Part shown: positions 51,008 to 61,072 of the stretch, one piece after another
Layout of the letters: each line of letters starts with the position of its first letter
Position numbering within the stretch: position 1 is the first letter of the stretch
Assembly: GCF_900299535.1 (NCBI RefSeq)
Contig: NZ_OMKE01000057.1
Location: forward strand, 62,001 to 126,000
DNA: 64,000 nucleotides
Origin: Aquimarina aquimarini
Lineage (GTDB): Bacteria; Bacteroidota; Bacteroidia; Flavobacteriales; Flavobacteriaceae
Direction of reading: 5' to 3'
Notes under the pieces: model-generated
Seen by the model: only the letters and a program-made list of their open reading frames with translations
The model's database searches: none
Told to the model about the DNA's origin: nothing
Position numbers and translations under genes: made by a program

Positions 51008-51802
51008 ATGAAAAGATTAATTTTATTATGCTTTTTATTAGTTATAAGCAGTTGTAAAAAAGACATAACTAATTACTCAGGAAATAGATTAGCTATACTC
51101 AATCAACGAAGTATACAGCTTGACAACACTAAAATTGATCATCAAATCAGAGAAGTCAAAAAAGCTATTATTGTTCCCAAATTAGATGGAGACATGAACG
51201 ACCCTATCTGGAAAGAAACATTATGGTATGGCTTTGATCAGAGATGGTTAGGTCCTGCCTACAATTTTACTGATTTTTTTGGTAGGTATAAGATGGCATG
51301 GACACATGAGGCTCTATACATCCTTGTAGAAATAAAAGATGATATTTTGATTGATCAAAATAAAAACCCATTAGATTCCTGGAGAAATGATGATAATATA
51401 GAAATTTTTATTGACGCAGATAATTCTGGAGGAGAGCATCAATATTCTAATAATGCATTTGCATACTCTATTTCATTAGATGGTAACGTAATTGATATTG
51501 ATGAAGAAAAAAACCCTATATTACTTACAAATCATGTACATTCAAAACGAGTAACCAATGGTGATGTATCTGTATGGGAATTTGAAGTTACCATTTATGA
51601 TGACACTTATAAAGAAGGCAAAGTAAATGATCCTGTGATCTTGAATAAAGATCAAAAGCTAGGGTTTGCTATCGCTTATAATGATAATGATAATAGCAAA
51701 GAGCGAGAAAATTGTATTGGCTCGGTTTTTGTTCCTGGAAAAGAAAAAGATCTGGGACGAATTAATGCTGATATTTTCGGCACAATTATTCTAGAAGAAT
51801 AA
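51008..51802 (+). CDS. Lipoprotein with CBM9-like sugar-binding domain
   Basis: 264 residues. The lipoprotein signal ends VISSCKKDITN. The domain has the CBM9 layout: LDGDMNDPIWKET near the start, MAWTHEALYILVEIKDDIL, then WRNDDNIEIFIDADNSGG, a pattern of carbohydrate-binding module family 9 relatives. It probably binds a glycan at the cell surface or in the periplasm. The next gene, an MFS transporter, starts 5 bases later, so binding and uptake of the same compound is a reasonable guess. Confidence 0.82.
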   Translation: MKRLILLCFLLVISSCKKDITNYSGNRLAILNQRSIQLDNTKIDHQIREVKKAIIVPKLDGDMNDPIWKETLWYGFDQRWLGPAYNFTDFFGRYKMAWTHEALYILVEIKDDILIDQNKNPLDSWRNDDNIEIFIDADNSGGEHQYSNNAFAYSISLDGNVIDIDEEKNPILLTNHVHSKRVTNGDVSVWEFEVTIYDDTYKEGKVNDPVILNKDQKLGFAIAYNDNDNSKERENCIGSVFVPGKEKDLGRINADIFGTIILEE

Positions 51803-51807
51803 ATATA

Positions 51808-52962
51808 TTGAAGCCAAAATTCTACATACTCCCTGTGATTATTATTTCACAGTTTTTTTGCACATCATTATGGTTTGCAGGTAATGCTATTGTCGATACT
51901 CTCGTCACTCAATTTGATGTTGATTTTAATCTATTAGGATACCTTATATCATTCGTACAATTTGGCTTTATCATAGGTACACTTATATTTGCACTACTCA
52001 CCCTTGCTGATAGGTTTTCCCCTTCGCGCATTTTTATAATTTGCGCTTTTCTAGGAGGAGTTTGTAATTTATTCCTTTTAGTTCCTGAGATTACAATATT
52101 TAACTTGCTTACTGCACGCTTTGCCACAGGATTCTTTCTAGCAGGGATCTATCCAATAGGAATGAAAATAGCCTCTGACTATTATAAGGATGGTTTAGGA
52201 AAAGCATTAGGATACCTTGTAGGTGCTTTAGTTTTGGGCACGGCATTACCTCATTTGATTAATGAGTATTCATGGAGTAATGATTATAAAACGGTTATCA
52301 TCAGCACCTCATTATTAGCTTTTATTGGTGGACTTGCAATGTGGCTTACAGTACCTGATGGTCCTTATAGAAAACTTGTATCAAAGCTACAACTAGGGAT
52401 TGTCATTCAGTTATTTAGTATCCAAAGTTTTAGAAAAGCATCTTTTGGCTATTTTGGTCATATGTGGGAATTATATGCTTTTTGGGCATTTGTACCTATT
52501 ATACTTAAAACCTATGCGCAAACACAACATATTGACATTCAAGTATCTTTTTGGTCGTTTATCATTATAGGAGTTGGCGCTATTTCCTGTATTCTAGGAG
52601 GCCTACTATCGTTGAGTAGTGGTAGTAAAAAAGTAGCGTATCATTCACTATTAACCTCAGGAATATTTTGCCTTGCCTCTCCCTTACTTTTTCAATTACC
52701 ATTTGAATTATTTCTGATTGCAATGCATATTTGGGGAATGTTAGTTATCTCTGATTCTCCTCAATTCTCAACTATGGTTGCTACTTCAGTTCCTTCAGAA
52801 CTTAAAGGTACAGCATTAACTATTGTAAATTGTATTGGTTTTGCTATCACTATTATCAGCATTCAGTTATTATCATTCTTGGCAAATAAAATAGACCCTA
52901 CTTTACTCTACTTATTTTTGGGTATCGGTCCTATCTTTGGGATTTACATGCTAAGAAAATAG
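51808..52962 (+). CDS. MFS transporter
   Basis: 384 residues, about 12 hydrophobic helices. The first loop has the MFS-type LADRFSPSRIF motif between helices 2 and 3, and a short cytoplasmic loop near residue 190 separates the halves. Substrate unknown; coupling to the CBM9-like lipoprotein gene hints at a sugar. The start is TTG 51808, five bases after the previous stop; no ATG occurs before helix 1, so coupling to upstream translation is likely. Confidence 0.85.
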   Translation: MKPKFYILPVIIISQFFCTSLWFAGNAIVDTLVTQFDVDFNLLGYLISFVQFGFIIGTLIFALLTLADRFSPSRIFIICAFLGGVCNLFLLVPEITIFNLLTARFATGFFLAGIYPIGMKIASDYYKDGLGKALGYLVGALVLGTALPHLINEYSWSNDYKTVIISTSLLAFIGGLAMWLTVPDGPYRKLVSKLQLGIVIQLFSIQSFRKASFGYFGHMWELYAFWAFVPIILKTYAQTQHIDIQVSFWSFIIIGVGAISCILGGLLSLSSGSKKVAYHSLLTSGIFCLASPLLFQLPFELFLIAMHIWGMLVISDSPQFSTMVATSVPSELKGTALTIVNCIGFAITIISIQLLSFLANKIDPTLLYLFLGIGPIFGIYMLRK

Positions 52963-52984
52963 TTTATTATAAAGTAAAGAACAT

Positions 52985-53560
52985 CTAATCTTTGGATTCT
53001 AACGATTTTTTTATCCTTGTCATCGCCTTATACATTTGAGCTTCTACTGTTTTTATAGAAACGTTTAACTGCTCTGCTACTTCTTTATATTTAAATCCTT
53101 GTAACTTATTTAACACAAAGACTTCTTTACATTTTGGTGGAAGTTTCTCTATTTCTTCTCTAACCTTAATTATTCTGTTTTTCACAAAATCATTATCCTC
53201 TTCTACAAAAAGTTCTAAAGCATCCTTTTTTATCTGCTCTATATAATTAAGTTCTTTTTTATTTCTTTTGTAGCTATCAAGTAATTCATAGTAACAAGAT
53301 TTATATAAATAGCTTTTGATAGAAGTAGTAATTCTTAAACTTTTTCTATTTTTCCAGATTTTAAGCATTACATTCTGAACAATATCTTCTGCCTGTTGTT
53401 TATCTCTCGATAAATTATAGATATAGGCACACAATTCGTTATAGTGCATTTCATACAAACGCCTATAAACGAATTCATTCCCTCGCCTAAGTTCTTCTAT
53501 TTGGGTGTCGTTTTTTATAGCAACCTTTTTAAACTCATTTATACCCCTATCACAAAACAA
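52985..53560 (-). CDS. ECF sigma factor, Bacteroidetes (FecI-like) type
   Basis: 191 residues. Region 2: YRRLYEMHYNELCAYIYNLSRDKQQAEDIVQNVMLKIW. Region 4: LPPKCKEVFVLNKLQGFKYKEVAEQLNVSIKTVEAQMYKAMTRIKKSL. These match the family expanded in Bacteroidota that works with FecR anti-sigma proteins and SusC-type receptors. Here it is divergent from fecR rather than upstream on the same strand. No ATG is available; TTG 53560 is the best start. Confidence 0.88.
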   Translation of the reverse strand: MFCDRGINEFKKVAIKNDTQIEELRRGNEFVYRRLYEMHYNELCAYIYNLSRDKQQAEDIVQNVMLKIWKNRKSLRITTSIKSYLYKSCYYELLDSYKRNKKELNYIEQIKKDALELFVEEDNDFVKNRIIKVREEIEKLPPKCKEVFVLNKLQGFKYKEVAEQLNVSIKTVEAQMYKAMTRIKKSLESKD

Positions 53561-53658
53561 TTAACAAAAACTTTACATAAATAATAAAAAAAATAGTTTC
53601 AAGCGTAAGGGTTTTTTATTTTTTTCCAGTCTTACTTATAAATAAGCCAATAATTCGC

Positions 53659-54828
53659 ATGAAAAAAACCAATAATTTGGATACAAATCAAATAATAAAA
53701 TATGTCAATAATGAGATGTCTGAAGAGGAACGCATCGCTTTTGAAATTTTATTAAAAGATGAAGATAATCTAAATGAGTTAAAGGAATATATTCTCACAG
53801 ATCATTACATCCAATTAAGTAAAAATGATTTTGATAATCAACAAGCATCTTCATTATTTGAAACACAAATACAAAATACAAAATCTCATACTAAAACTCG
53901 TAAAAATAAAACCAATAATTATTTAAAATACGCTGCCGTTTTTATTGGTCTTATAATTTCCTCTGCTTTATACTACAATAAAGATATATTCAGTAATGAC
54001 CAACCAACAAATGATGTAACATTACAAGTTGATAATGGTGATTTTGAAGCAATCAAAGAGAATGATTTATTTAAAGAGATCAAGAATGGTGATGGTGTTC
54101 TACTAGGAGTACAGGAAAAAAGCAAAATTGTTTACACAAACAAGAGTAAAGGTACAGCAAGTACAAAACCAAGTATCAATACTCTTAAAGTTCCTTATGG
54201 TAAGAAATTTCAAATTGTACTCTCTGATGGTACAACCGTTCATGTAAATGCTGGCTCTACTTTAAAATTCCCTGCTCAATTTGTTGCAGGGCAAATTAGA
54301 GAAGTAGAATTATCAGGAGAAGCCTATTTTGAAGTAGCTAGAAATGAAAAAGATCCTTTTATCGTGTCTACAAATGGTATTAGAACTGAAGTATTAGGTA
54401 CAAAATTCAACGTTTCATCCTATACTGATGATTCTTTTTCTGAAGTTGTCTTAGTAGAAGGAAGTGTTGGTGTATCTATGGGCAACAAGCGATTTGATAA
54501 AAATACAGATCAAATTCTGAAACCTAATCAAAAAGCTAGTCTTACAAAATTAACTCAGAATTTGGATATATCTACAGTAAAAACAGAAAATTATGTCGCT
54601 TGGATCGATGGCGTTTTATTATTCAAAAACGAGAGTTTTGAGAATATTGTTAAAAAACTAGAACGTTCTTACGATAAGAAAATCACAATCAATTATCAAA
54701 AACTGAAAAAAGAGAAATTCACTGGTAGATTTGATATAGAAAACTTAGAAGATGTGCTTAAAACCTTCAGTAGCAACACATCTTTCAATTTCACCATCAA
54801 AGAAAGTGAAGTAATTATTAATCCCTAA
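53659..54828 (+). CDS. FecR-family anti-sigma factor
   Basis: 389 residues. A short cytoplasmic part (KYVNNEMSEEERIAFEILLKDED) binds the sigma factor. One helix at about 95-112 (YAAVFIGLIISSALYY) crosses the inner membrane. The periplasmic FecR domain (TLKVPYGKKFQIVLSDGTTVHVNAGS... extending to EVVLVEGSVGV) and a C-terminal DUF4974-type domain (FENIVKKLERSYDKKITI) follow. It receives the signal from the STN domain of the SusC protein encoded next and frees the sigma factor. Confidence 0.92.
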   Translation: MKKTNNLDTNQIIKYVNNEMSEEERIAFEILLKDEDNLNELKEYILTDHYIQLSKNDFDNQQASSLFETQIQNTKSHTKTRKNKTNNYLKYAAVFIGLIISSALYYNKDIFSNDQPTNDVTLQVDNGDFEAIKENDLFKEIKNGDGVLLGVQEKSKIVYTNKSKGTASTKPSINTLKVPYGKKFQIVLSDGTTVHVNAGSTLKFPAQFVAGQIREVELSGEAYFEVARNEKDPFIVSTNGIRTEVLGTKFNVSSYTDDSFSEVVLVEGSVGVSMGNKRFDKNTDQILKPNQKASLTKLTQNLDISTVKTENYVAWIDGVLLFKNESFENIVKKLERSYDKKITINYQKLKKEKFTGRFDIENLEDVLKTFSSNTSFNFTIKESEVIINP

Positions 54829-54870
54829 AAACAAAAAATGAGTAAGAAATAGGAAGCTATAAAACAAAGA

Positions 54871-54902
54871 AAATCGAGAAATGCTGCAACATTTCCCGAT
54901 TT
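54871..54902 (+). promoter_or_regulatory. RNA hairpin between fecR and susC
   Basis: AAATCGAGAAATG (54871-54883) and CATTTCCCGATTT (54890-54902) pair at 12 of 13 positions with loop CTGCAA. No T-run follows, so it is more likely an RNA-processing or stability element than a terminator. Confidence 0.5.
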
Positions 54903-54952
54903 AGAGTAAGCTTAATTTAACAATGGTTCAATCATTAAATCATATTAAAAGT

Positions 54953-57900
54953 ATGAAAATAATTATACAAAACCACAGTAATGGTGTGGCAAAATTAATA
55001 TTTAATTTAAAAATGAGGCTAACAATACTACTTATTATATTGTCTCTATTTAGAATAAACGCAAGTACATACTCGCAAAACACTAAGATTTCCTTAGATG
55101 TTCAGAATTTTACAATCGAGAAAGTATTTGATCTAATACAGCAAAAAACAGAATTCAAAGTATTCTTCAAAGCTTCTGAAGTTAATACCAATAGAAGAGT
55201 ATCTCTAAAAGTATCTAACAGAAGAGTTGAGTATATTTTGAATAGAATATTTAAAAACACTACTACTTCATACAAAATAGTGGACAAGCAAATTGTACTG
55301 GTAAAAAAACCAGTAAGCTCAAATGCTTCTCCTATAAAAAATCCACAAACTGCACTTTCTAAACCTCAAAAAGGTTTTGAAATCAAAGGACAAATTGTGG
55401 ATAAAAATGGGCTTCCTGTTCCTGGTGCTACTGTATCAATCCAAGGAACAACACAAGGAGTTGTTACTGATTTTGATGGTAATTTCACAATGCGAGTTTC
55501 TGTTCCAGATGTACTATTGGTAGAAAGCCTTGGTTTTGAAAACCAAACTATTGCAATTACTAATAAGACAAAAACAGTTTTCAATATTGTATTAATAGAA
55601 TCTGTAGAATCATTGGGAGAAGTTGTTATTACCGATGGTTATAAAAAAGTAGATCGTCGCCTTTTTGCGGGGGTTGCTACAAAACTTGATCTTGAGGACA
55701 TCAAAATTGAAGGGGTAACTGATGCTTCAAGACTTCTAGAAGGTAGAGATGCTGGTGTGGTTGTTGATAATGTTTCAGGAACTTTTGGTGCTTCACCAAG
55801 AATTAGAATTAGAGGAAATACTTCTCTTAATGGAAACAACAACCCTATTTGGGTAGTTGACGGAGTTATCCTAGAAGATAATGTAGAATTAGCTCAAGAA
55901 GACTTAGCTTCTGGAGATATAAATTCATTAATAGGGTCTTCTGTTGCAGGATTAAACCCTGATGATATTGATAGCTTTTCTATCCTAAAAGATGCTTCTG
56001 CTACTGCATTATACGGTGCACGTGCTAAGAATGGTGTTATTGTAATTACTACCAAAAAGGGTAAAAAAGGAGGATTAAGTGTAAAGTATAATAATAACTT
56101 TGCTTACCGTTTAAGACCTCGTTATACAAATTTCAATGTCCTTAATTCTCAACAAGAATTATCTGTATATGCAGAATTAGTAGAAAAAGGATTAATTGAT
56201 TTAACTACTGCGCAACGTGCTGAATCTTATGGGGTATTAGGACAATACTATAACCTTAGAAGACCTAACAATGTACAAATAGGACCTAACGGACAAATAT
56301 CAGATGAATTTTTCAACCGTTATCAAACTGCAAATACAGATTGGTTTAAAACACTTTTTACAGATTTCTCATTACAGCAAACACACTCTCTAAATGTATC
56401 TGGAGGTAGTGATGATGCCGTTTATTATTTCTCATTGAGTTATCTTGATGATGCTGGTCAAACTATAGGAGACGAAGCGCAACGATATACAACTAAACTA
56501 AGTACCAAGTTTAACCTTTCAGATAATTTCTCATTAGCTACTTCATTGACTGGTAGTTTTAGAAATCAAAGAACTCCAGGAACAAATGACAGAAGTTTGG
56601 ACCCTATTACAGGTGAATTTCAACGTGAATTTGAGATCAATCCTTACAGTTTTTCTTTGACAAACAGTAGAAGTGTTACACCATATGATGAAAATGGAAA
56701 CTTAGAATTTTTCAGAAAAAACTATGCTCCTTTTAATATCATTCATGAATTAAGAAATAACTATATAGATATTGATGTAACAGATATTGCATTTCAAACC
56801 GATCTTAATTATAAAATCACAAATAATTTAACCGCTACTTCTACTTTTAATTACCGTAAAGCAATTACGCAAAGAGAGCATATTATTACAGGAATATCAA
56901 ATCAAGCAGAAGCTTTTAGAGCTGGAGCTGGTGATAATATTATTGGCCCTATTAATCCTTTCTTATATCAGGATAGAGATAACCCTAACAGGCCTCCATA
57001 CTCTATTCTTCCAGAAGGTGGTCTTAATGTATATAATGAAAATGTACTAGATTATGTATACTGGAGAAATTCTATTGCTTGGAATTCTACCTATAAAGAT
57101 ATCCATCAATTTACTGCTCTTTTAGGACAAGAAATAAAATCTACTACAAGACAAAGCAGAGAATATACTGGTATTGGAATTTCTTATGAAAATGGGTATC
57201 TAGTAAATACAAATCCAGATGCTATCGATCAATTGATAGATAATAATGATCAATACTTTAATATTAGTAATTTTAGAGATCGTTTTACAGGGTTTTTCTT
57301 TAATGGTGGATATACCTATGATAACCGATATACTATTAATGGTACATTGAGATATGATGGATCAAACCTACAAGGATCAAGTCCTAAAGCAAGATACCTT
57401 ACCAACTATAACATTAGCGGTGCTTGGAATATTGATAATGAAGATTTCTTTAATGTAGAATGGGTAAACTTTTTAAAATTAAAAGCTACTTACGGTTTAT
57501 CAGGAGGAAGAGGTCCTCTTACCAGTGCATCTCTTGATTTACGTGGTGGGATACCTTTACGTCCTCAAGATGCTGAAACTATTATACAAATTAACTCATT
57601 AGAAAATTCTGATTTAACTTTTGAGAAACTAAAAGAGTTTAGTACAGGATTAGAATTCTCTCTTTTCAATAGTCGTATTGCAGGAGAAATAGGATATTAT
57701 AAACGTAATTCTTTTGACCTTATTGGTACTGTAAGAACTAGTGGTGTTGGTGGAGAAGCATTTAAAACAGGAAATTTTGCTGATCTAGACGTAGAAGGAT
57801 ATGAATTTGGATTATCTACAGTAAATATAAAGACCAAAAATTTCAAATGGAGTTCTAACCTTAATGTAGGGTATAACACAGAAGAAGTAAAGAATTTAAA

Positions 57901-58657
57901 ATTTAACCCTCGTTTGGTTGATTTAATTTCACCTTCTGGATCTCCTATAAATGGTCGTGAAATCTCTGCATTGTATTCAACACGTTTTGCAGGTCTTAAT
58001 GAATTTGGTATCCCTACATTCTTTGATGCTGATAATAATAGAGTAACCAATATCGACCTACAAAACAGAAATGATATTGAAAAAATATTGAAGTATGAAG
58101 GACCAACACAACCAAGAGGAGCTGGTGGTTTTAGTAATACTGTTGAGTATGCAGGCTTTTCTTTATCAGCCAATATTTCTTTCAAATTTGATTACAAAAT
58201 ACGTTTGAATAGTAATTTCGAAGCAGCATATACTGACTTCAATTCTTTACCAGGAGAATTAATTAACAGATGGGCTGTTCCAGGAGATGAAAATGTAACC
58301 AATATTCCAGCCATTTTAGATAATCGTATTATAATCAGTCAACTTAATGGTAGGGTAAACAATGGACTTGTATCTGCTCGTGATAATGCATATCAACTAT
58401 ACAACAGTAGTGATCTAAGAGTTGTAGATGGTAGTTACGCACGTATGCGATCTATAGCACTAGGATATACCGTTCCATCCTCTTATGCTGAGAGATTAGG
58501 ACTTTCTTCTGCAAGAATTCGTCTACAGGGAGAGAACTTATTCTTACTGTATTCTGACAAAGCATTGAATGGTCAAGACCCTGAATTTTTTAACTCAGGA
58601 GGTGCTGCATTACCAGTACCTAAAACAGTATCTCTTTCACTTAATGTTGGATTTTAA
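54953..58657 (+). CDS. SusC/RagA-type TonB-linked outer membrane receptor with STN domain
   Basis: 1234 residues. After the signal (INASTYSQ) comes an STN domain (ISLDVQNFTIEKVFDLIQ) that signals to FecR, then a carboxypeptidase-D-like domain (IKGQIVDKNGLPVPGATV), the TonB plug (SLGEVVITDGYKK, RIRGNTSLNGNNNPIWVVDG, SATALYGARAKNGVIVITTKKG) and the barrel, ending in aromatic-rich VSLSLNVGF. It imports a polymer fragment with SusD. The start is ATG 54953, because the segment MKIIIQNHSNG...KMRLTILL matches the usual N-terminus of STN-bearing SusC proteins. Confidence 0.94.
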   Translation: MKIIIQNHSNGVAKLIFNLKMRLTILLIILSLFRINASTYSQNTKISLDVQNFTIEKVFDLIQQKTEFKVFFKASEVNTNRRVSLKVSNRRVEYILNRIFKNTTTSYKIVDKQIVLVKKPVSSNASPIKNPQTALSKPQKGFEIKGQIVDKNGLPVPGATVSIQGTTQGVVTDFDGNFTMRVSVPDVLLVESLGFENQTIAITNKTKTVFNIVLIESVESLGEVVITDGYKKVDRRLFAGVATKLDLEDIKIEGVTDASRLLEGRDAGVVVDNVSGTFGASPRIRIRGNTSLNGNNNPIWVVDGVILEDNVELAQEDLASGDINSLIGSSVAGLNPDDIDSFSILKDASATALYGARAKNGVIVITTKKGKKGGLSVKYNNNFAYRLRPRYTNFNVLNSQQELSVYAELVEKGLIDLTTAQRAESYGVLGQYYNLRRPNNVQIGPNGQISDEFFNRYQTANTDWFKTLFTDFSLQQTHSLNVSGGSDDAVYYFSLSYLDDAGQTIGDEAQRYTTKLSTKFNLSDNFSLATSLTGSFRNQRTPGTNDRSLDPITGEFQREFEINPYSFSLTNSRSVTPYDENGNLEFFRKNYAPFNIIHELRNNYIDIDVTDIAFQTDLNYKITNNLTATSTFNYRKAITQREHIITGISNQAEAFRAGAGDNIIGPINPFLYQDRDNPNRPPYSILPEGGLNVYNENVLDYVYWRNSIAWNSTYKDIHQFTALLGQEIKSTTRQSREYTGIGISYENGYLVNTNPDAIDQLIDNNDQYFNISNFRDRFTGFFFNGGYTYDNRYTINGTLRYDGSNLQGSSPKARYLTNYNISGAWNIDNEDFFNVEWVNFLKLKATYGLSGGRGPLTSASLDLRGGIPLRPQDAETIIQINSLENSDLTFEKLKEFSTGLEFSLFNSRIAGEIGYYKRNSFDLIGTVRTSGVGGEAFKTGNFADLDVEGYEFGLSTVNIKTKNFKWSSNLNVGYNTEEVKNLKFNPRLVDLISPSGSPINGREISALYSTRFAGLNEFGIPTFFDADNNRVTNIDLQNRNDIEKILKYEGPTQPRGAGGFSNTVEYAGFSLSANISFKFDYKIRLNSNFEAAYTDFNSLPGELINRWAVPGDENVTNIPAILDNRIIISQLNGRVNNGLVSARDNAYQLYNSSDLRVVDGSYARMRSIALGYTVPSSYAERLGLSSARIRLQGENLFLLYSDKALNGQDPEFFNSGGAALPVPKTVSLSLNVGF

Positions 58658-58671
58658 AAAAAAGACTAATT

Positions 58672-60150
58672 ATGAAGAATAATAAATTAAAATCATATAT
58701 ACTATTATTTATCCTTGCTATTGTAAGTGCTAGTTGCGAACAATATTTGGAAGAATCTCCTGATGACAGACTAGTACTAGATTCTGTTGATAAAGCGGCA
58801 AAACTAGTTGCAAATTCTTATTCTCAAGGAGGGTATGCATTTACTGATATGTACACCGATTTAGCAGGACCATTAGGAGTTCCTAATGCAGATGGAGTTG
58901 TACTTGATGCTGGAGGAAACACTATCCGCTTACAAGATCTACAAACCTATACTTGGGATAATGTAACTGCAATTTTTCAGGATACTCCTACTTTTTTTTG
59001 GAATCAAACGTATGAGGCAATTGCACATACCAATGAGGTTCTTGCTGTAATTGATAATCTAGAAGGAGATCCAGAAAAAAGAAATGCAATAAAAGGAGAA
59101 GCACTTATTTCTAGAGCATACAATTACTTTATGTTAGTAAACATGTTTGGTATGCATTATGATAATAATGCTTCTACGAACCTAGGAGTACCCTATATCA
59201 CAGAGCCTGAGACAGAATTTTTACCAACTTACACCCGTAATACGGTAGCAGAAGTTTATGATTTTGTTGAAAAAGATTTACTTGATGGATTAGCCCTAAT
59301 AAGTGATAAATTTTTCTCGGGAACAAAAAAGTATCATTTTACAAAAAAAGCTGCTCAGGCTTTTGCTTCTAGATTTTATTTATGGAAAAGAGATTATGAA
59401 AACTGTATTAAGTATAGTAACCTCTTTATTGATGGTAATCCTGATATTTATGTAAAAAATGGAGAAGATTTTGTAATCTCAGGATCTAATGCAATTGCGA
59501 TACAATACGCAAACCCAGAAGAACTAAGTAATGCTCTAGTTATTCAAAAAACAAGTAATTACCAAAACTATAGTTTAGGTTTTAGGTTAAATTCAAATGA
59601 CGTTACAGCACTTTTTACAAATCCATTATCAATAGGAGACATCAGAAATAACCCTTTTAATTTCACCGCTTTAGAAGTAAACTTTTTCCCTAAACTTTTT
59701 GAATATTTTTTCAGAGAAAATTTATCCTCAACTTCAGGATTACCTTATCATATTAGTGTAGAATTTAAAGGAGAAGAAGTTTTATTAAACAGAGCAGAAG
59801 CATATGTATTAAGTGGTAATCAAAGCGCAGCTCTTGCAGATATCAACCAATTAGCTGTAAAAAGATATAACGGAACAGAATATACAGATATTGCTGCTAT
59901 TCAGTCTTTTTATAATGCTAGTACTCCTGCAGATGGTATTCTAGAATTGATCTTACACGAGCGTAAGAAAGAATTTTGGGACCATGGATTACGTTGGTTT
60001 GATATCAAACGTCATAACCGTTCAGTAACACACGTACTTCCTGTAAGTGAAGGTGGACAAACACTTACTCTTACCGAGAATGACTTAAGAAAAGCAGTAC
60101 AAATCCCTGAAGATGCAATTGCATTAGGACTAACTCCAAACCCTAGATAA
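58672..60150 (+). CDS. RagB/SusD-family outer membrane lipoprotein
   Basis: 492 residues. Lipoprotein signal ends IVSASCEQYLEESPDD. The SusD fold is shown by helix repeats including RNAIKGEALISRAYNYFMLVNMFG and the C-terminal VLLNRAEAYVLSGNQSAALADINQL with LHERKKEFWDHGLRWFDIKRH. It forms the lid of the SusC transporter and binds the ligand outside the cell. It starts 14 bases after SusC. Confidence 0.94.
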   Translation: MKNNKLKSYILLFILAIVSASCEQYLEESPDDRLVLDSVDKAAKLVANSYSQGGYAFTDMYTDLAGPLGVPNADGVVLDAGGNTIRLQDLQTYTWDNVTAIFQDTPTFFWNQTYEAIAHTNEVLAVIDNLEGDPEKRNAIKGEALISRAYNYFMLVNMFGMHYDNNASTNLGVPYITEPETEFLPTYTRNTVAEVYDFVEKDLLDGLALISDKFFSGTKKYHFTKKAAQAFASRFYLWKRDYENCIKYSNLFIDGNPDIYVKNGEDFVISGSNAIAIQYANPEELSNALVIQKTSNYQNYSLGFRLNSNDVTALFTNPLSIGDIRNNPFNFTALEVNFFPKLFEYFFRENLSSTSGLPYHISVEFKGEEVLLNRAEAYVLSGNQSAALADINQLAVKRYNGTEYTDIAAIQSFYNASTPADGILELILHERKKEFWDHGLRWFDIKRHNRSVTHVLPVSEGGQTLTLTENDLRKAVQIPEDAIALGLTPNPR

Positions 60151-60160
60151 AATATTGATT

Positions 60161-61060
60161 ATGAAGACAAAAATAAATATAACTCAAAAACTGTTGTTTA
60201 TCGTATTTTCTATCCTAATCATTCTAGCTTGTGATAGAGAAGAAACATTACAACCTACCGCTATTTTTGAAAATGGAGAACCAGAATCAACAACAGAAAT
60301 TGATCAATTCTTAAAAAAGGAATTCAGAGACCCTTATGGATCTGTTATTCATTATAAATTTGTAGATAAATTTATCGATCCTACAAAATCTGCTACACCA
60401 CCACGTATAGATGTAGTACAACCAATAGCGGAACTTATCAAACAAGCCTGGATAGAGCCTTATAATAAGGCTTCAAACCAAGGAGGTGAATTTTTAGGAA
60501 CATATTTCCCAGCAGAAATTGTAATCTTAGGTTCTCCTTTGTTTAATAGTAATGGGACTATAACACTCGGGGTAGCTGATTCTGGAGTAAGAGTAACACT
60601 TACTCAAGCTAATGAGTATACACCTGATAATACAGCTTGGATTGTACAAACATTCAGAACCTTACATCATGAATTTGCACATATTATTGATCAGAATTTT
60701 AAATTTGACATAGAGTCTTTCTTTAGAATTTCTGAAGATAATTATACTTCTTCTGGTACTTGGTTTACTCTAAGTCAAAACCAAGCAATAGAAAGAGGTA
60801 TGGTTACCCCTTATGCGACTTCATCTCCTGCAGAAGATTTTGCAGAAACTATGGCTTTTATCATTACAACAGATCCAGATGTATTCGAAGCTACTTATAT
60901 TACTCCAGAAACATGTGATGGAAATCCTGCTTGTATTGCCAGAAACGAAGGGAGAGCTCGCATCAAAGAAAAATACGATGTTATCATCAAGTATATGAAA
61001 GAAGATGTAGGAATAGATATGAATATTCTCAGAGATGAATTTTTAAATAGTATTAATTAA
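60161..61060 (+). CDS. Zinc metallohydrolase lipoprotein associated with SusCD
   Basis: 299 residues. Lipoprotein signal ends ILACDREET. The zinc site is HEFAH in TLHHEFAHIIDQ, with a probable third ligand in SSPAEDFAETMAF. It matches the group of substrate-import-associated zinc metallohydrolase lipoproteins that lie next to SusCD pairs. It may trim peptide or glycopeptide substrates at the surface. The start is ATG 60161 rather than the TTG six bases earlier. It is cotranscribed with SusD (10 bases between). Confidence 0.85.
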   Translation: MKTKINITQKLLFIVFSILIILACDREETLQPTAIFENGEPESTTEIDQFLKKEFRDPYGSVIHYKFVDKFIDPTKSATPPRIDVVQPIAELIKQAWIEPYNKASNQGGEFLGTYFPAEIVILGSPLFNSNGTITLGVADSGVRVTLTQANEYTPDNTAWIVQTFRTLHHEFAHIIDQNFKFDIESFFRISEDNYTSSGTWFTLSQNQAIERGMVTPYATSSPAEDFAETMAFIITTDPDVFEATYITPETCDGNPACIARNEGRARIKEKYDVIIKYMKEDVGIDMNILRDEFLNSIN

Positions 61061-61072
61061 ACCTTGAATAAC

